Of a stretch of DNA of 64,000 bases, positions 1-10,901 are shown in pieces. Each line of letters begins with the position of its first letter. The first letter of the stretch is position 1. Source of the stretch: Erodium maritimum (taxonomy: Eukaryota > Streptophyta > Magnoliopsida > Geraniales > Geraniaceae); NCBI GenBank assembly GCA_963921825.1, contig OY997588.1, positions 136,307,203-136,371,202 of the forward strand, written 5' to 3'. The position numbers were made by a program, and so were the translations under genes. A model generated the notes under the pieces. The model did not search any database. It saw nothing but the letters and a program-made list of their open reading frames with translations, and was not told the DNA's origin.

Positions 1-885
1 GAGATGGACAGGGAAAACAATTTCGTTGGAGATGAAAGGTCGGGTGGCATCGGTTTTCAAGAACAAATTTTTTTGGGGAATTACTGTTTGACATGTACTA
101 ATCACTTGTGAAAAAAATATACATGTTGGATATTGTTTGAGAAAAGAATTGAAGTAATAAAATATTAGATGTTATATGAAAACTGTACATGAATTGTAGG
201 TGAAGCAGTCTATGTTGTGTCTAAATTAAAATCGTCAATGTGTTGTGTATATGGCAGTCTACTTGTTGTTTGATTAATTTGTCTCATTCATGATGTGTTT
301 TGATGATAATATGTTTTGTTTACAGTTGATGTATGGTTTTAAATTTTAAGTGAGATGGTGAAAATTATAACCTTGTATGATGTTAAGTAGCAAAACAAGT
401 GACTGAATATACAGGGATATAGGAAGAGAGGTTTCTGGCAAATTTAGGGCGTCACGTCAGCTGCCACGTAAGTAGTGAACTCTGCTATTATATATCATAG
501 GATTATGTTATTGTTTGTTTACAATTACAAAAATTCTTAGTCAAGTCTTTTAATAGGTTAAGAGACAAATCAATTCCATTAATTAAGTGTTGTTGTTGTT
601 GTCATGGATCAAGATAAGTTTTCATGATCTATAATCGATTATGAAAGTCATCTTGTTCTAACTTTCAAGCTTTATGTTTCATGTAATATGAGGTCTTTAT
701 TTTCATGACCGTGAATATGATTAAATTCAAATAACGTTTACATGTGGCATCGAAACTTGAATATAAGTATATGATTTTCCGTTTGTGAATTATTCTACAT
801 GTGTGTTACCTACGATATCATGTTTACACCCACAGTTTGTTCTTTGTTGGTCTGCCCGTGCATTCCATAAGATTTTATATTTTTG
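1..885. other. AT-rich intergenic DNA, nothing recognised
   Basis: No long open frame, structured RNA or transposon terminus could be identified here. The stretch is AT-rich with many short A and T runs. It is probably old degraded repeat or plain intergenic DNA. Confidence 0.5.
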
Positions 886-2876
886 TTTCTTTTTTTAAAG
901 GGGCGAATTGATATATTAAACTAAAGTAGAAACAATAGTACTCAACCCCAAAGTGGCCTCCGCAACAGAGTAACATGTAAGGTAAATAACCAAATAAAAG
1001 CCCTAACATCATGGAGCTGAAGTGGAAAACAAATAAAAGCTCAAGAAACCGACATACTCTATAAAGACGTCCAGCAACTAATGTAATAACCACTTCTGGT
1101 CAACGTCAGTCAAACCTGCGAAAAACAGGAAAATTTAAATTTTTTAAGACAGACACTTAACTTAAATTGACCCCGAGGGTCATGCCGGACTTAAGTTGAC
1201 CCCGTTATCGACTAAAATGAGTTACGGGGGACTCAGGGCAACTTTCTGGTCATTTTGGGAAAGATTGATTTTTCGCTGGAAAAGTCACCCGAGCGACGTT
1301 TTGGTCCATTCAAGGACCGTTTTGGACCCGAAAAGCTCAGCCGTTGTCGTAGCGGTCTTAGTTGGGCCGTTTCCTTGAAGCCCGTCCAGTTTAAAAATTT
1401 CTTGGAAAAAGTGCCCGTTCGGGGCCCGAAACGTCTGTTTTTCGCGAATCTGATTGGAAAATATCAAGTAGATATTTTGCAAAAGGTGAGGGACCCACCT
1501 TGACACTTGTCAATTATATGGTGGTGTAATTTTTGGAGGGAAAATGGGTGGATGGGAATAGTTGGCCGAGTATGAGGTTTTAAAGGAGGAAAATTAGTTT
1601 TGTTGTTAGTTTAATTAAATTAGAAATTAGAAGAGAGGTTTTAGAGAGAGAAGGAGAAGGAGAAGAAGAGAGAATAAGGGAGGTTGAGCTAGGGTTTGTG
1701 ATCGAACCCTTGGATCGAGTCAAAGCAAAGAGCAATCCGTTCCCCTCGTTCTCCTCTACGGTAATACCCGAACCGATTCTCGTTTTGATTATTTTCAAGA
1801 GCTAGGGTTTGGTTATAAACTAAGGCTTAGGGTTGTGTAGAGTGTGGGGAGGTGTTGGAGACGTTTTAGAGGTGTTTGGGGGTTTAATTTCACGTTTTCC
1901 GGTGACCGGAGGCTCGGGAGGAGCTCCGGCCACCGTGGGTGGTGGCCGGCCGGCCATGTGGTGGCTGGCCGGAGGTGGCAGCAGCCACCACTTGGTGGCC
2001 GAGCCCCTCCCTCAAACCCTAGGGTCTCGGCCAAGCCTCTTGGGTGGGGCCCACGTGCTCGGTTGCTCGGGTTTTAATGTTCGGGTGGTTTAAAACGTCC
2101 CCCGGACCACTTATTCCTAATCGAATCGAAATTTGGAATTAATTTGGAGAAGTTGTAATTAACGGGTTTTGGGAAACTTTAAACGTTAATTAATTGATTT
2201 AGAAGTCGGAATTCGATTACGTCAAGTGCGTTGAGTTCCTTGATTTATTCTAAGACCGTAGAAACGAAAACGGGGGCTTTTGGAGCCCCGGAAGGCAATT
2301 AACCAAAACCGGGCAGATTCGCCATGTCGGGCGAATCTGGCCCTTACGGGTCCTTTTTCGGCAATATCGAATAATTGGGAAGTTTGGGAGTGACCGACAT
2401 TGTCGGGGTTACGTTTGGGCGTTAAGTATGTAAATTTTTGGTTTATTCGTACTAGCTTAAAAGTACTTTAAATTTGTGTTCTTTTAGATCGTGCTACGGA
2501 TCGAGGCAAGGGGAAGCTCGGCGAGTGACTGAGTGTGCTTCGGGTGTTGTTGGAGCGCTTTTGGGATTGTATACGAGGTAGGGAAAAGTAGCCGGATCTC
2601 GGCCCTGATTAGGGAAAGTTAATAGTAGAATTGCATGTGACACCGGGGTGTCGTGGGTTGAGTAGATTTATTTAATTATTAGAAAAGCATGATACGGGAT
2701 TGTAGCGTTCAAGAGAAAAGCATGTGACACTTAGTAGTGTCGTAGGAACAGAGAACTTAGCGATAATTGAATTACTGGAGGCATATGACCATGCCCGGAG
2801 GTTGTTTGTGAAACTAGTGATTTTAGGACCGTTGGAGGCATCGAGTATGCCGGAGGTTGTCGTGCGTTTTATTTAA

Positions 2877-3028
2877 TTGTTGAGTTTGGGTGGCCTTGAG
2901 AGCCCGTATTTAATTGTTGAGTTTGGGTGGCCTTGAGAGCCCGTATTTAATTGTTGAATTTGGGTGGCCTTGAGAGCCCGTATTTAATTGTTGAGTCGGG
3001 GTGGCCATGAGAGCCGTGTATTTAATTT
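2877..3028. repeat. 37-bp tandem repeat, about 4 copies
   Basis: A 37-bp unit that contains TGGGTGGCCTTGAGAGCCCG is repeated about four times, the last copy diverged. It lies inside the solo LTR, upstream of a second array. Confidence 0.85.
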
Positions 3029-3161
3029 GGTGTCTTGAGTGGCAGCGAGTGCCCGTGGGGTTGTTGAACCCGAGTCTTGACTGTTGAGGTGTCTTGAGTG
3101 GCCTTGAGTGCCTGTGTGATTGAACTTGCCTGTGATTGTGATTGTGGTTACCTGGGGTGGT

Positions 3162-3545
3162 GAGTTCTAAAGGTCGACAGCCTGATCCGACTTAGTGTCG
3201 ATGAATTGCGAGTTCTAAAGGTCGACAGCCTGATCCGACTTAGTGTCGATGAATTGCGAGTTTTAAAGGTCGACAGCCTGATCCGACTTAGTGTTGATGA
3301 ATTGCGAGTTCTAAAGGTCGACAGCCTGATCCGACTTAGTGTCGATGAATTGCGAGTTTTAAAGGTCGACAGCCTGATCCGACTTAGTGTCGATGAATTG
3401 CGAGTTCTAAAGGTCGACAGCCTGATCCGACTTAGTGTCGATGAATTGCGAGTTTTAAAGGTCGACAGCCTGATCCGACTTAGTGTCGAGGAATTGCGAG
3501 TTTGAAAGGTCGACAGCCTGATCCGACTTCGTGTCGAGGAATTGC
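3162..3545. repeat. 48-bp tandem repeat, 8 copies
   Basis: Eight head-to-tail copies of a 48-bp unit start at 3162, 3210, 3258, 3306, 3354, 3402, 3450 and 3498. Each contains AAAGGTCGACAGCCTGATCC. Copies differ by only a few substitutions, such as TTCTAAAGG versus TTTTAAAGG. Because 48 is a multiple of three, one frame stays open and gives a 16-residue repeat (core VDSLIRLSV). I regard that frame as a by-product of the array. Confidence 0.95.
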
Positions 3546-5410
3546 GATAGGTCGAACCCTGACCTGATTGAGATTGGTTACTGAGCAGCTGGTGTGCGAT
3601 CCTTTGTGATCTTGTTTGGTGTTGTGTCGTTTCGTTCGAGTCCTTGAGGAGGTCGTCGATAGTTGTGTCGGGTCTACACTGTTTTTATCGAGTGTCGAGT
3701 CTGTTGAGGAAGGTGACGGGTTGTGGGTCAGTTGAGTACTTGAGTTGGGGACTGTAGTCCCGGCGTTGGGTTTGGTTTTAGTGTTACTGGCTTTTTCTGC
3801 TAATTATGCCATAGTCAGTCTGTTATCCGTGGAGGTGAGCGAACGCTCACCCCTAGCTGCTTTTCCTACAGGTACTGATCACCGGACGGACTAGGTTAGC
3901 TCTTGAAGTTCATGGAGCTTGGAGCGGAGTCTGGTCTTTACTTTTGTTGAGTCAAGTGACGGATGTTGTACCTTGTCCACTTGTTGGGACGTTTTTGTAT
4001 TGTAAATACTATTATTTTGAGAAGTAAATGGAAATGTCAAAGCTTTTATTGAAAACAGGTTTCAAGTGTTCATGTTTTTAAAAGTTCGCGTCCCGAGTTC
4101 GGTTCGCTGAAATTGGGGCGTGACAACTAACGTTGCGGTAGCGTCCGAAGACACTGATGCAGAAGAGACAAACTAAGAGCTAGGGTAGAGCCGACCCATT
4201 GCCGGAGAGGTGCGATGGTGGACTATGAACTCTCCTGAGGTACCAGAGTGCATTGTCCTTCCAAGATTGATAAAATAGGGCCCCAAGAATGCGAGAGTGC
4301 TGACCTTCAAGATGGTAGGAGAGTATGGTACTAGAAATTGGTGGAACCACTGCCACCTTACGTCCACTAGGGAAGTATTGATGGCCGGACCCATAGTGAA
4401 CCACGAAATCCTCATTGACCAAGGCGAGGTTTCTTAACTCCCCCCCGCCGCTAATTGAGACGCCCCCTCGGAACGTGTAGAATCCTCCGACTCCAGATTA
4501 TGGTCCTCCCTTTTTGACCGCAGGCCCACCAGATCCATCGGGCCCTTTCCTATATCAAAGAGGCTTGCTCTAACCCGGTTCGGCCCACCCGCCTCCATGG
4601 GACTCTTCCCCGGATCGAAAACCCTAAATGCCAAGCGCCGCCATCTCGGAACAACGTTTGGTCCCTTTGACTCCTCGCCAACCTCTGCCGCCCCTTCCCC
4701 AATGGGTCGATACTACTCCAACATATGTCGAGCCTCATTATGACCCTGTATCAGCCGGATCTCTGATTGTCTACCGCCTCCGCACACCCCCAGACCCGTG
4801 TTCTCTCCTTCTGAGGCTTCCTCCCCCATTGAAACCCATCCCCAATCGACTCCAGAAGGTCTCCAATCTCCCTAAACAAGAAACACTTGTCCAGAGAAAC
4901 AGATAGAGAACCCGAGGTGGAGATGTCGTTAGGGACAATGAACGTTTGTGAAAATGGACCGAGCTTGGTCCTGAGTGCACCACACAACTCCTCTGGGATT
5001 GTCCAGGACCGCGCCCTGGCGCCGCCGTCCTCCTCACGTCCGTGTATGGTCCTAGGAGTGACCCGTTCCACTACCGTCGTGGCAGAGAACACAAGGGTCC
5101 TCGCTTCCATCGTTGCAACGCCATCACGGCCTAGAGACAGAAGTGAGAGGGAGAACCAATTATTCGTGAGATTAGTATAGAAGACATCATAGAATAACCC
5201 CATGTAGTCCTTGTCTTCGTCTCATCGCTCGCCGTCACTAGACCGCTGAGGTGCATCGCTGCCGTCATGAATGCTTCACTACAAACCCTATTTTCTAACC
5301 AAGAGAGAAAAGCGAGCACTACATTATTGTTGTTTGGTCTATAAATCCTAACACTTAATAAATGTAATGTTATATTCATTGATTTTATGATCTTCGACCA
5401 TTTTTTTAAC

Positions 5411-6173
5411 ACAAGCAATCATATATTAATAATAAATTCCCAAAAACACTATATAAGGGTTACCAAAAAAACAAATTCAAAGAAAATACTTGTAAAATAA
5501 ATACAGAAAGTCCAAACAATGAGACTAACAGAAAGAAAAACAAAAAACGTGCTCTTAACTCATAAAGATGGAGCACATTGGCCATAATACTCAAAGGGTA
5601 TTGAAAAGGTGATGTTGTGATAGCAGCACAAACCACTGGAACAATTGTTGAGGATAGTGATATGTGGTTGAGCCTACTCAATTTCTGAAAAGGGGGTGGT
5701 GCATTATAGACTGAATAAACCCCCGGACGACTTCCTCTCTCGCATGATCAATGAGAGCTCTAAAAACGTGAGAATGTTGGATCTCGTTATGGTAGGGGAA
5801 GATCCTATACACCGATACTTGGTGGAACATCTGTAACCTAAAGACTAGTAAGAAGGTGGTACCTGCTAATCCCTCATTGACCCCAATAGTTCTCATTTCG
5901 AAAAGAAAAGGGTGTAAACCTCTCTGTCTTGTCCCGAAACGCTCAATACAAGTCCTCTCCATCGGGGAGGTTCTTTGCACGACCTGAAGCCAAGTCGTTC
6001 ATCCGATTCCCTAGATCCTTGAATCCTGCCAATGAGTTACTGGGAGCCCTCCTTTGCTCAGTCCAGTAACAGCTGTCACGGGGGAACTCAATGCATCTCC
6101 TGCTCATCTAACCAACCTTTGTGTTCATGTTCTACCCGAATATAATGAAGACAATGAAAGGCACATAGACTAC
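5411..6173 (-). mobile_element. Degenerate retroposon copy, interrupted by Copia-1
   Basis: Read on the minus strand, the segment ends in a TTATTATTAATATAT-like stretch followed by an A run (plus-strand T run at 5401-5407). This closely resembles the 3' end of the plus-strand copy at 45400-46985. The minus-strand frame at 5678-5980 resembles the frames at 4173-4422 and 46440-46650. The right end is not defined: the Copia element at 6174 is inserted here, and the rest probably resumes at 10902. I assume a LINE-like retroposon of the same family as 886-5410. Confidence 0.4.
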
Positions 6174-6513
6174 TGTTGGGGTATAACAACGTGGAACAAT
6201 ATTCAAGCAAGAAGAAAACAAGGGAAAATAAGCAATCACACAAGAACACAAGAATTTACGTGGTTCGGCAATTTGCCTACGTCCACGGTCTCACTACTCT
6301 CTTCGTATTGCTCTCACAATGAAAGAATGATTTGGGTTTACAAGTACATGGTATTTATAGGAGAAGACAATGGGTAAAAATAAGGTAGGAATTATGTTTC
6401 CTAATCCTAATAGGAAATCTCCTCTAATTGCCTACTCAAACCTCTTACCTAAATCAATTAGGAGGACTAGACCTTTCCTAAATAAAATAGGAAGTCTCCA
6501 CACAACCCTAACA
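6174..6513 (-). repeat. Copia-1 3' LTR
   Basis: 340 bp, TG...CA, preceded by TSD ACTAC. It is the 3' LTR with respect to minus-strand transcription. It differs from its partner at five sites. Confidence 0.93.
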
Positions 6514-6524
6514 ATCTCCCACTT
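6514..6524 (-). other. Copia-1 polypurine tract
   Basis: On the minus strand the purine-rich AAGTGGGAGAT directly abuts the 3' LTR, as expected of the plus-strand primer site. Confidence 0.7.
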
Positions 6525-6630
6525 GGAGACTGTCCATGAATGTCTTCACTTCACTCCTACTCATGTAACTCCAATAACACCCCAATGCACCATCAATAAG
6601 CTTCTGAGGTAGTGAGACATCTTCCTTCAA

Positions 6631-7911
6631 CTAACCATGAAGGCCAGCTGAAGTTATGCATAACTTCAGCTTCTCCGTTGTAACAACCTTGGTCAACATA
6701 TCTGCAGGATTCTTTGACCCAATGATTTTCTTCAAGGACAAAGTACCATCATTCATTAATCCTCTAATGAAATGATATCTCAACTGGATATGCTTCGTCC
6801 TAGCATGAAACACAGGATTCTTGGCGAGATGAATGGCGCTCTGACTGTCGCTATACAAAGGACTGTCTGCCTGTTTCTTCCCTAACTCCTCCAAAAAATT
6901 CTTCAACCATATCATTTCCTTTCCAGCTTCTGAAATAGCCATGTACTCAGCTTTAGTGGTTGAAAGAGCAACACTCTTCTGCAGTCGAGACATCCAACTA
7001 ACTGCTGTGCCACCCAAGGTAAAGACGTACCCTGTAGTACTCTTCCTTGTGTCCAAACATCCACCTAAGTCTGCATCAGAAAACTCTTCTAAGATTACAT
7101 CCTTCTTCTTGAAATATAGTGCAACCTTTGAAGTGCCTTTCAAGTAGTGAAACAACCACTTGACTGCTTCCCAATGCTCTCTCCCAGGATTAGACATGAA
7201 TCTACTAACAACTCCCACTGCATGTGCAATGTCTGGCCTTGTGCAAACCATTGCGTACATCAAACTGCCCACTACTGATGCGTACGGGACTTTAGCCATT
7301 TCTTCCTTGTCTTTATCCGTCTTAGATGACTGTTCTCGAGTGAGTTTGAAGTGACCTCCCAACGGCGTACTTCTTGTCTTAGCATCTTGGAGACTGAACT
7401 TGTTCAAGATCTTCTCAATATACTTCTCTTGAGATAGCTTTAAACTTCCATCAGATCGATCCCTAATGATGCTCATTCTGAGTATTTGCTTTGCTGCGCC
7501 TAAGTCCTTCATCTCAAACTCTTCAGACATCTGTCTCTTCAATTTGTTGATTTCTACCATGTTGGATCCTGCAATCAACATGTCATCAACGTACAACAAT
7601 AATATGATGTATGATCCATTGAAATGCTTGACATAGCAACAATGATCCATGACACATCTTGAGTATCCACTCCTCATCATAAAATCGTCAAACTTCTAGT
7701 ACCACTGTCTTGGTGCTTGTTTCAGACCATACAAACTTTTCTGCAATTTGCAAACTAGGTCTTCACTCCCAACTCTCTGGAAACCCTCTGGCTGTACCAT
7801 ATAAATATCTTCGTCAAGATCACCATGTAAGAACGCGGTCTTCACATCTAGTTGCTCTAGATGAAGATCCTCTGCAGCCACGATACCTAACACTAGCCTG
7901 ATAGTAGTCAT
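6631..7911 (-). pseudogene. Copia-1 reverse transcriptase and RNase H, one in-frame stop
   Basis: The frame first carries RT motif A (LDVKTAFLHGDL) and the Copia hallmark KSLYGLKQAPRQWY, then a TAG stop (plus-strand 7696-7698). It continues in the same frame with the YVDD catalytic motif (LLLYVDDMLIAG). RNase H follows, with FSDADLGG, KSTTGYVF, the STTKAEY block and SDSQSAIHLAKNP. The stop lies right after QWY, where relatives continue with KKF-like residues. Upstream the frame is lost at the 35-bp duplication. The final block (ADMLTKVV) is the usual end of Copia RNase H. These are catalytic and RNA-degrading domains of the replication enzyme, here a pseudogene. Confidence 0.93.
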
Positions 7912-7973
7912 CTTGACTACTGGAGAGAATATCTCGTTGTAGTCATCTTGACTACTGGAGAGAATATCTCGTT
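7904..7973. repeat. 35-bp exact tandem duplication inside RT
   Basis: Two exact adjacent copies, 7904-7938 and 7939-7973, each start GTAGTCATC and end ATCTCGTT. The extra 35 bp is not a multiple of three and shifts the RT frame. Confidence 0.95.
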
Positions 7974-8645
7974 GTAGTCAATCCCCTTCTTCTGTTGAAA
8001 GCCTTTGACTACTAACCTTGCCTTGTACCTCTTGCTACCATCATGTTCTTCCTTGACCCTGAATACCCATTTATTTTGTAGAGCCTTTTTCCCAACCGGT
8101 AACTTAGTTAGTGACCAAGTCTCATTCTTTTCAAGAGATTTCATCTCTTCATCCATGGCTGACTCCCACTTAATCGAATCATCCATTTGAACTGCCCCTG
8201 TATAACACTGAGGCTCTCCATTCTCAGTCAACAACAGATAATGTAGTGATGGAGAGAACCGTTATGGAGGTCTTGAAACTCTGCTCGATCTCCTCACTTC
8301 AGCTACTGGGGTAGCCGGTACTATCTCCTCATTATTTTCTTGTAGTTGACTCTCACTGCCGCCTGTAACATCTTATATTGTAATATCTTCCAACATTGCT
8401 TCTTCCTTGCCTTCGGGTTCTTTAGTGATATCTTGCTCCACACTCAAGCGATCCTTGTACATAGCGCTTTCACAGAATGTGACATCTCTGCTTCTGATGA
8501 CTTTCATCTTTGACTCATCCCAGAATCTATACCCCATGTCATCAGATCCATAGCCAATGAATGCACACTTCTTTGCTTTTGGATCAAGCTTGTCTCTTTC
8601 GGAATCCTTTACTCTCACATAAGAAACACGACCAAAAACTCGCAA
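7917..8645 (-). pseudogene. Copia-1 integrase C-terminus and start of RT
   Basis: The minus strand 8373-8645 carries the Copia integrase C-terminal motif (FGRVSYVRV, then KKCAFIGYGSDDMGYRFWD), and ends in a stop at 8373-8375. Minus strand 7917-8234 carries the start of RT ([19 protein letters not shown], then [19 protein letters not shown]). Between them are further stops, and the frame is lost at 7904-7973. This is the linker between integrase and RT, non-functional. Confidence 0.88.
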
Positions 8646-8743
8646 ATGTTGAAGATTGACCTCTTTTCCACGTCATTCTTCTTCAGGAATCTTGAATCCC
8701 AAAGGAACTGAGGGTCCACGATTGATGAGGTATGCTGATGTGC

Positions 8744-9694
8744 TCACTGCACTGCCCAAAACCTTTTAGGCAATCTTGCTTGAATCCTCATACTCTTCGC
8801 CATCTCGTTCAGCGTTCTGTTCATCCTCTCAGCAACACCATTATGCTGGGGCGTCTCAGGCTCAGTCTTTAGCATCCTTATACCATGCTCATCACAATAA
8901 TCAATAAACTCATCACTACTATACTCACCACCATTGTCAGACTTTAAACACTTCACTTTTAAGTCAGTTTCATTCTCAACAGCAGCTTTCCACTTCTTAA
9001 AGGTATTAAAAACTTCATCTTTGTGCTTTAGAAAGTAAACCCATACCTTTCTTGTGGAATCATCAATGAATGTGACATAGTAACGAGATCCTCCAATGGA
9101 TGGAACTTTTGTAGGTCCATACACGTCTGAATGCACCATTTCCAGCTTCTTTGCCTTAGGAGGTTTCCCTGACTTTGCAAAGCTAACTCGTTTCTGCTTT
9201 CCGAACACACATGGTTCGCAAAAACTAACCTTCACATTCTTCAGTTCTGGAATCTTCCCCTTTGAAGCTAACATCTTCATTCCTTTCTCACTCATATGCC
9301 CAAGTCGTTGGTGCCATAGAGTTGAAGGATCAGGCCCATCAGTAACTGTATTAACCTCTTCCACTGGCATCTCCGCCATGTACAAAGTTCCTCTCTTCCA
9401 TCCTCGAGCAATAATCAAATTCCCTTTTGATACCTTCCATTGGCCGTTTTTAAAGGTTATACCGTATCCCAAACTGTCTAGATGACTTACAGAGATCAAC
9501 ATTCTCCTTATGGTAGGGATATACCTTACATCTTTTAACGTCCAAATTGTACCCATGGGAGTTTTGAGATTCACATCTCCTATGCCCGCAATTTCTTCCG
9601 TCTCATCATTAGCTAGATGAACTATACCTTTTATAGGTTTAAAATTCACTAGCATATTTTTATAATGGGTAGTATGGAAGAATCCATGATCCAT
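8744..9694 (-). pseudogene. Copia-1 protease remnant and integrase
   Basis: The minus-strand frame begins in what is left of protease (FHTTHYKNMLVNF), then the GAG-pre-integrase zinc-binding block (LWHQRLGHMSEKGM, then FCEPCVFGKQ) and the integrase core. Two Asp and one Glu of the catalytic triad are visible in HSDVYGP, KSDNGGEY and NGVAERMNRTL. The protease active-site Asp-Ser lies in the other frame, at the end of gag, so protease is split. The frame ends at 8744, before the integrase C-terminal part. Confidence 0.9.
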
Positions 9695-10556
9695 GACTCA
9701 ACCGGACTTTCTACACAACAAATCAAAGCATCATCTTCAAATTCTTCTGTCGCATTCACCGAGTTGTTCTCCTTTCTTTCCTTCTTTGGGTTCGGGAATT
9801 GACTCTTGAAGTGGCCAGTTTGTTGACAATAATAGCAAGTCACGTCTGCTTTGCTCTTAGATTGTTCTCTCCTTCTAGACTTCGATCTGCCTCGCCCTTT
9901 GTTCTTACCCCTTTCATAATTCCTACCTCTTCCGTCCACGTTCAACACGAAGCCTAACGATTCTCCAGAATTCCTTCTACGAATATCTTCCCCAAGAATC
10001 AAGTCTCTTATCCCCTCGAAAGACAGCTTAGTAGATCCAGACGAACTACTAACTGCTGTGACGGTTCCTGACCAGCTATCAGGTAACGAAGACAGCAATA
10101 ATAGGGCTTGTACCTCATCATCGAATTTATTGTCCACCGACACTAATCTGGATAGTATCGTATTAAATTTGTTCACGTGATCAGTAACATTAGCACCTTC
10201 CCTCATCTTCGTGTTAACTAATAGACGAATCAAATATACCTTGTTTGATGCAGACGACTTTTTGTACATATTTGATAGCGCCTTTATTAGTCCGTAGGTA
10301 GTTGTCTCCTTCATTACGTTGTAGGCAACGTTCCTTGTCAGTGTCAACCTCACCGCACCAAGTGCTTGTCGATCTAGCAACTGCCGATCGGCCGAACTTA
10401 GCTTCTCTGGTTTGGTCTCTGACAACGGTTCATGTAGCTTCTTCTGGTACAGATAATCCTCAATCTGCATCTTCCAGAATCCAAAATCTTTCCCATCGAA
10501 CTTTCCCAACTTCTGCCATTGCTCCCACTTGCCACGAACCGGGCTCTGATACCAGT
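9649..10556 (-). pseudogene. Copia-1 gag (capsid-nucleocapsid)
   Basis: Internal coding begins after the primer site. The body is a UBN2-type Copia gag (KFDGKDFGFWKMQIEDYLY early, then LSSLPDSWSGTV). A basic linker follows, then a CCHC zinc knuckle whose last cysteine is missing: CYYCQQTGHFKSQF has Phe at the fourth ligand. The frame runs into the LTR without a start codon in the internal region. An ATG at plus-strand 10517-10519 lies in another frame, so a one-base shift near the start is likely. At the 3' end the frame reaches the protease Asp-Ser, then diverges. Confidence 0.88.
10543..10554 (-). other. Copia-1 primer binding site
   Basis: The minus strand reads TGGTATCAGAGC two bases inside the 5' LTR, complementary to the 3' end of initiator methionine tRNA, the usual primer of plant Copia elements. 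Confidence 0.93.
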
Positions 10557-10896
10557 TGTTGGGGTATAACAACGTGGAACAATATTCAAGCAAGAAGAAA
10601 ACAAGGGAAAATAAGCAATCACACAAGAACACAAGAATTTACGTGGTTCGGCAATTTGCCTACGTCCACGGTCTCACTACTCTCTTCTTATTGCTCTCAC
10701 AGTGAATGAATGATTTGGGTTTACAAGTACATGGTATTTATAGGAGAAGACAATGGGTAAAAATAAGGTAGGAATTATGTTTCCTAATCCTAATATGAAA
10801 TCTCCTCTAATTGCCTACTCAAGCCTCTTACCTAAATCAATTAGGAGGACTAGACCTTTCCTAAATAAAATAGGAAGTCTCCACACAACCCTAACA
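10557..10896 (-). repeat. Copia-1 5' LTR
   Basis: 340 bp, partner of 6174-6513, followed by TSD ACTAC at 10897-10901. It is the 5' LTR with respect to minus-strand transcription and would hold the promoter. Confidence 0.93.
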
Positions 10897-10901
10897 ACTA
10901 C

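Larger units (their letters stand above)
1082..4125. mobile_element. Solo LTR, 3,044 bp, TSD ACTAA
   Basis: The segment begins TGTAATAACC and ends GGGGCGTGACA, the TG...CA termini of an LTR. It is flanked by identical 5-bp duplications ACTAA at 1077-1081 and 4126-4130. No primer binding site, polypurine tract or gag-pol lies next to it and no second copy is present, so it is a solo LTR left by recombination between two LTRs. The length and the TGTAATA start fit long-LTR plant Ty3/Gypsy elements (Tekay/chromovirus or Tat type); that assignment is inference. Two tandem-repeat arrays lie within it (2877-3028 and 3162-3545). Short open frames at 1833-2093 and 3206-3505 are not thought to be genes. 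Orientation cannot be fixed without the internal region. Confidence 0.88.
886..5410 (-). mobile_element. Degenerate retroposon split by a solo LTR
   Basis: On the minus strand, 4130-4440 is similar to two other segments in this window (5690-6010 minus and 46380-46800 plus). They share a core that reads SGRKVA followed by PP on translation, and a short block around 4131-4160 that matches 46760-46790. The T-rich left edge near 886-900 is taken as the 3' poly(A) end of a minus-strand retroposon. The right edge is uncertain. The continuous host sequence is 886-1081 joined to 4131 onward; the solo LTR 1082-4125 and its TSD lie between. The interior 4430-5200 is GC-richer and has a 150-residue minus-strand frame (4751-5203) that I cannot assign to a family. 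I infer a non-autonomous or decayed LINE-like element. Confidence 0.4.
6174..10896 (-). mobile_element. Copia-1: complete Ty1/Copia retrotransposon, coding-dead
   Basis: Two 340-bp LTRs (6174-6513 and 10557-10896) bound the element. They start TGTTGGGG, end CCCTAACA on the plus strand, and differ at five positions by eye (about 98.5% identical). The 5-bp TSD ACTAC occurs at 6169-6173 and 10897-10901. Transcription runs on the minus strand: a tRNA-iMet type primer binding site lies inside the right LTR and a purine-rich tract inside the left LTR. Gag, protease, integrase, RT and RNase H follow in that order, which is the Copia order because integrase precedes RT. The reading frame is broken by several stops and frameshifts and by a 35-bp duplication, so the copy cannot make its own proteins. 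The LTR similarity suggests a fairly recent insertion. Confidence 0.95.

Noticed and set aside
1833..2093. Small ORFs on both strands in the solo LTR
   Set aside because: Overlapping GC-rich frames without domain; explained by the LTR.
3206..3505. 99-residue repeat protein
   Set aside because: Its frame is open only because the DNA unit is 48 bp; it lies inside an LTR and has no start context or domain.
4751..5203. 150-residue minus-strand ORF as a host gene
   Set aside because: No motif and no intron or promoter evidence; it sits in a decayed retroposon. Left as unassigned.
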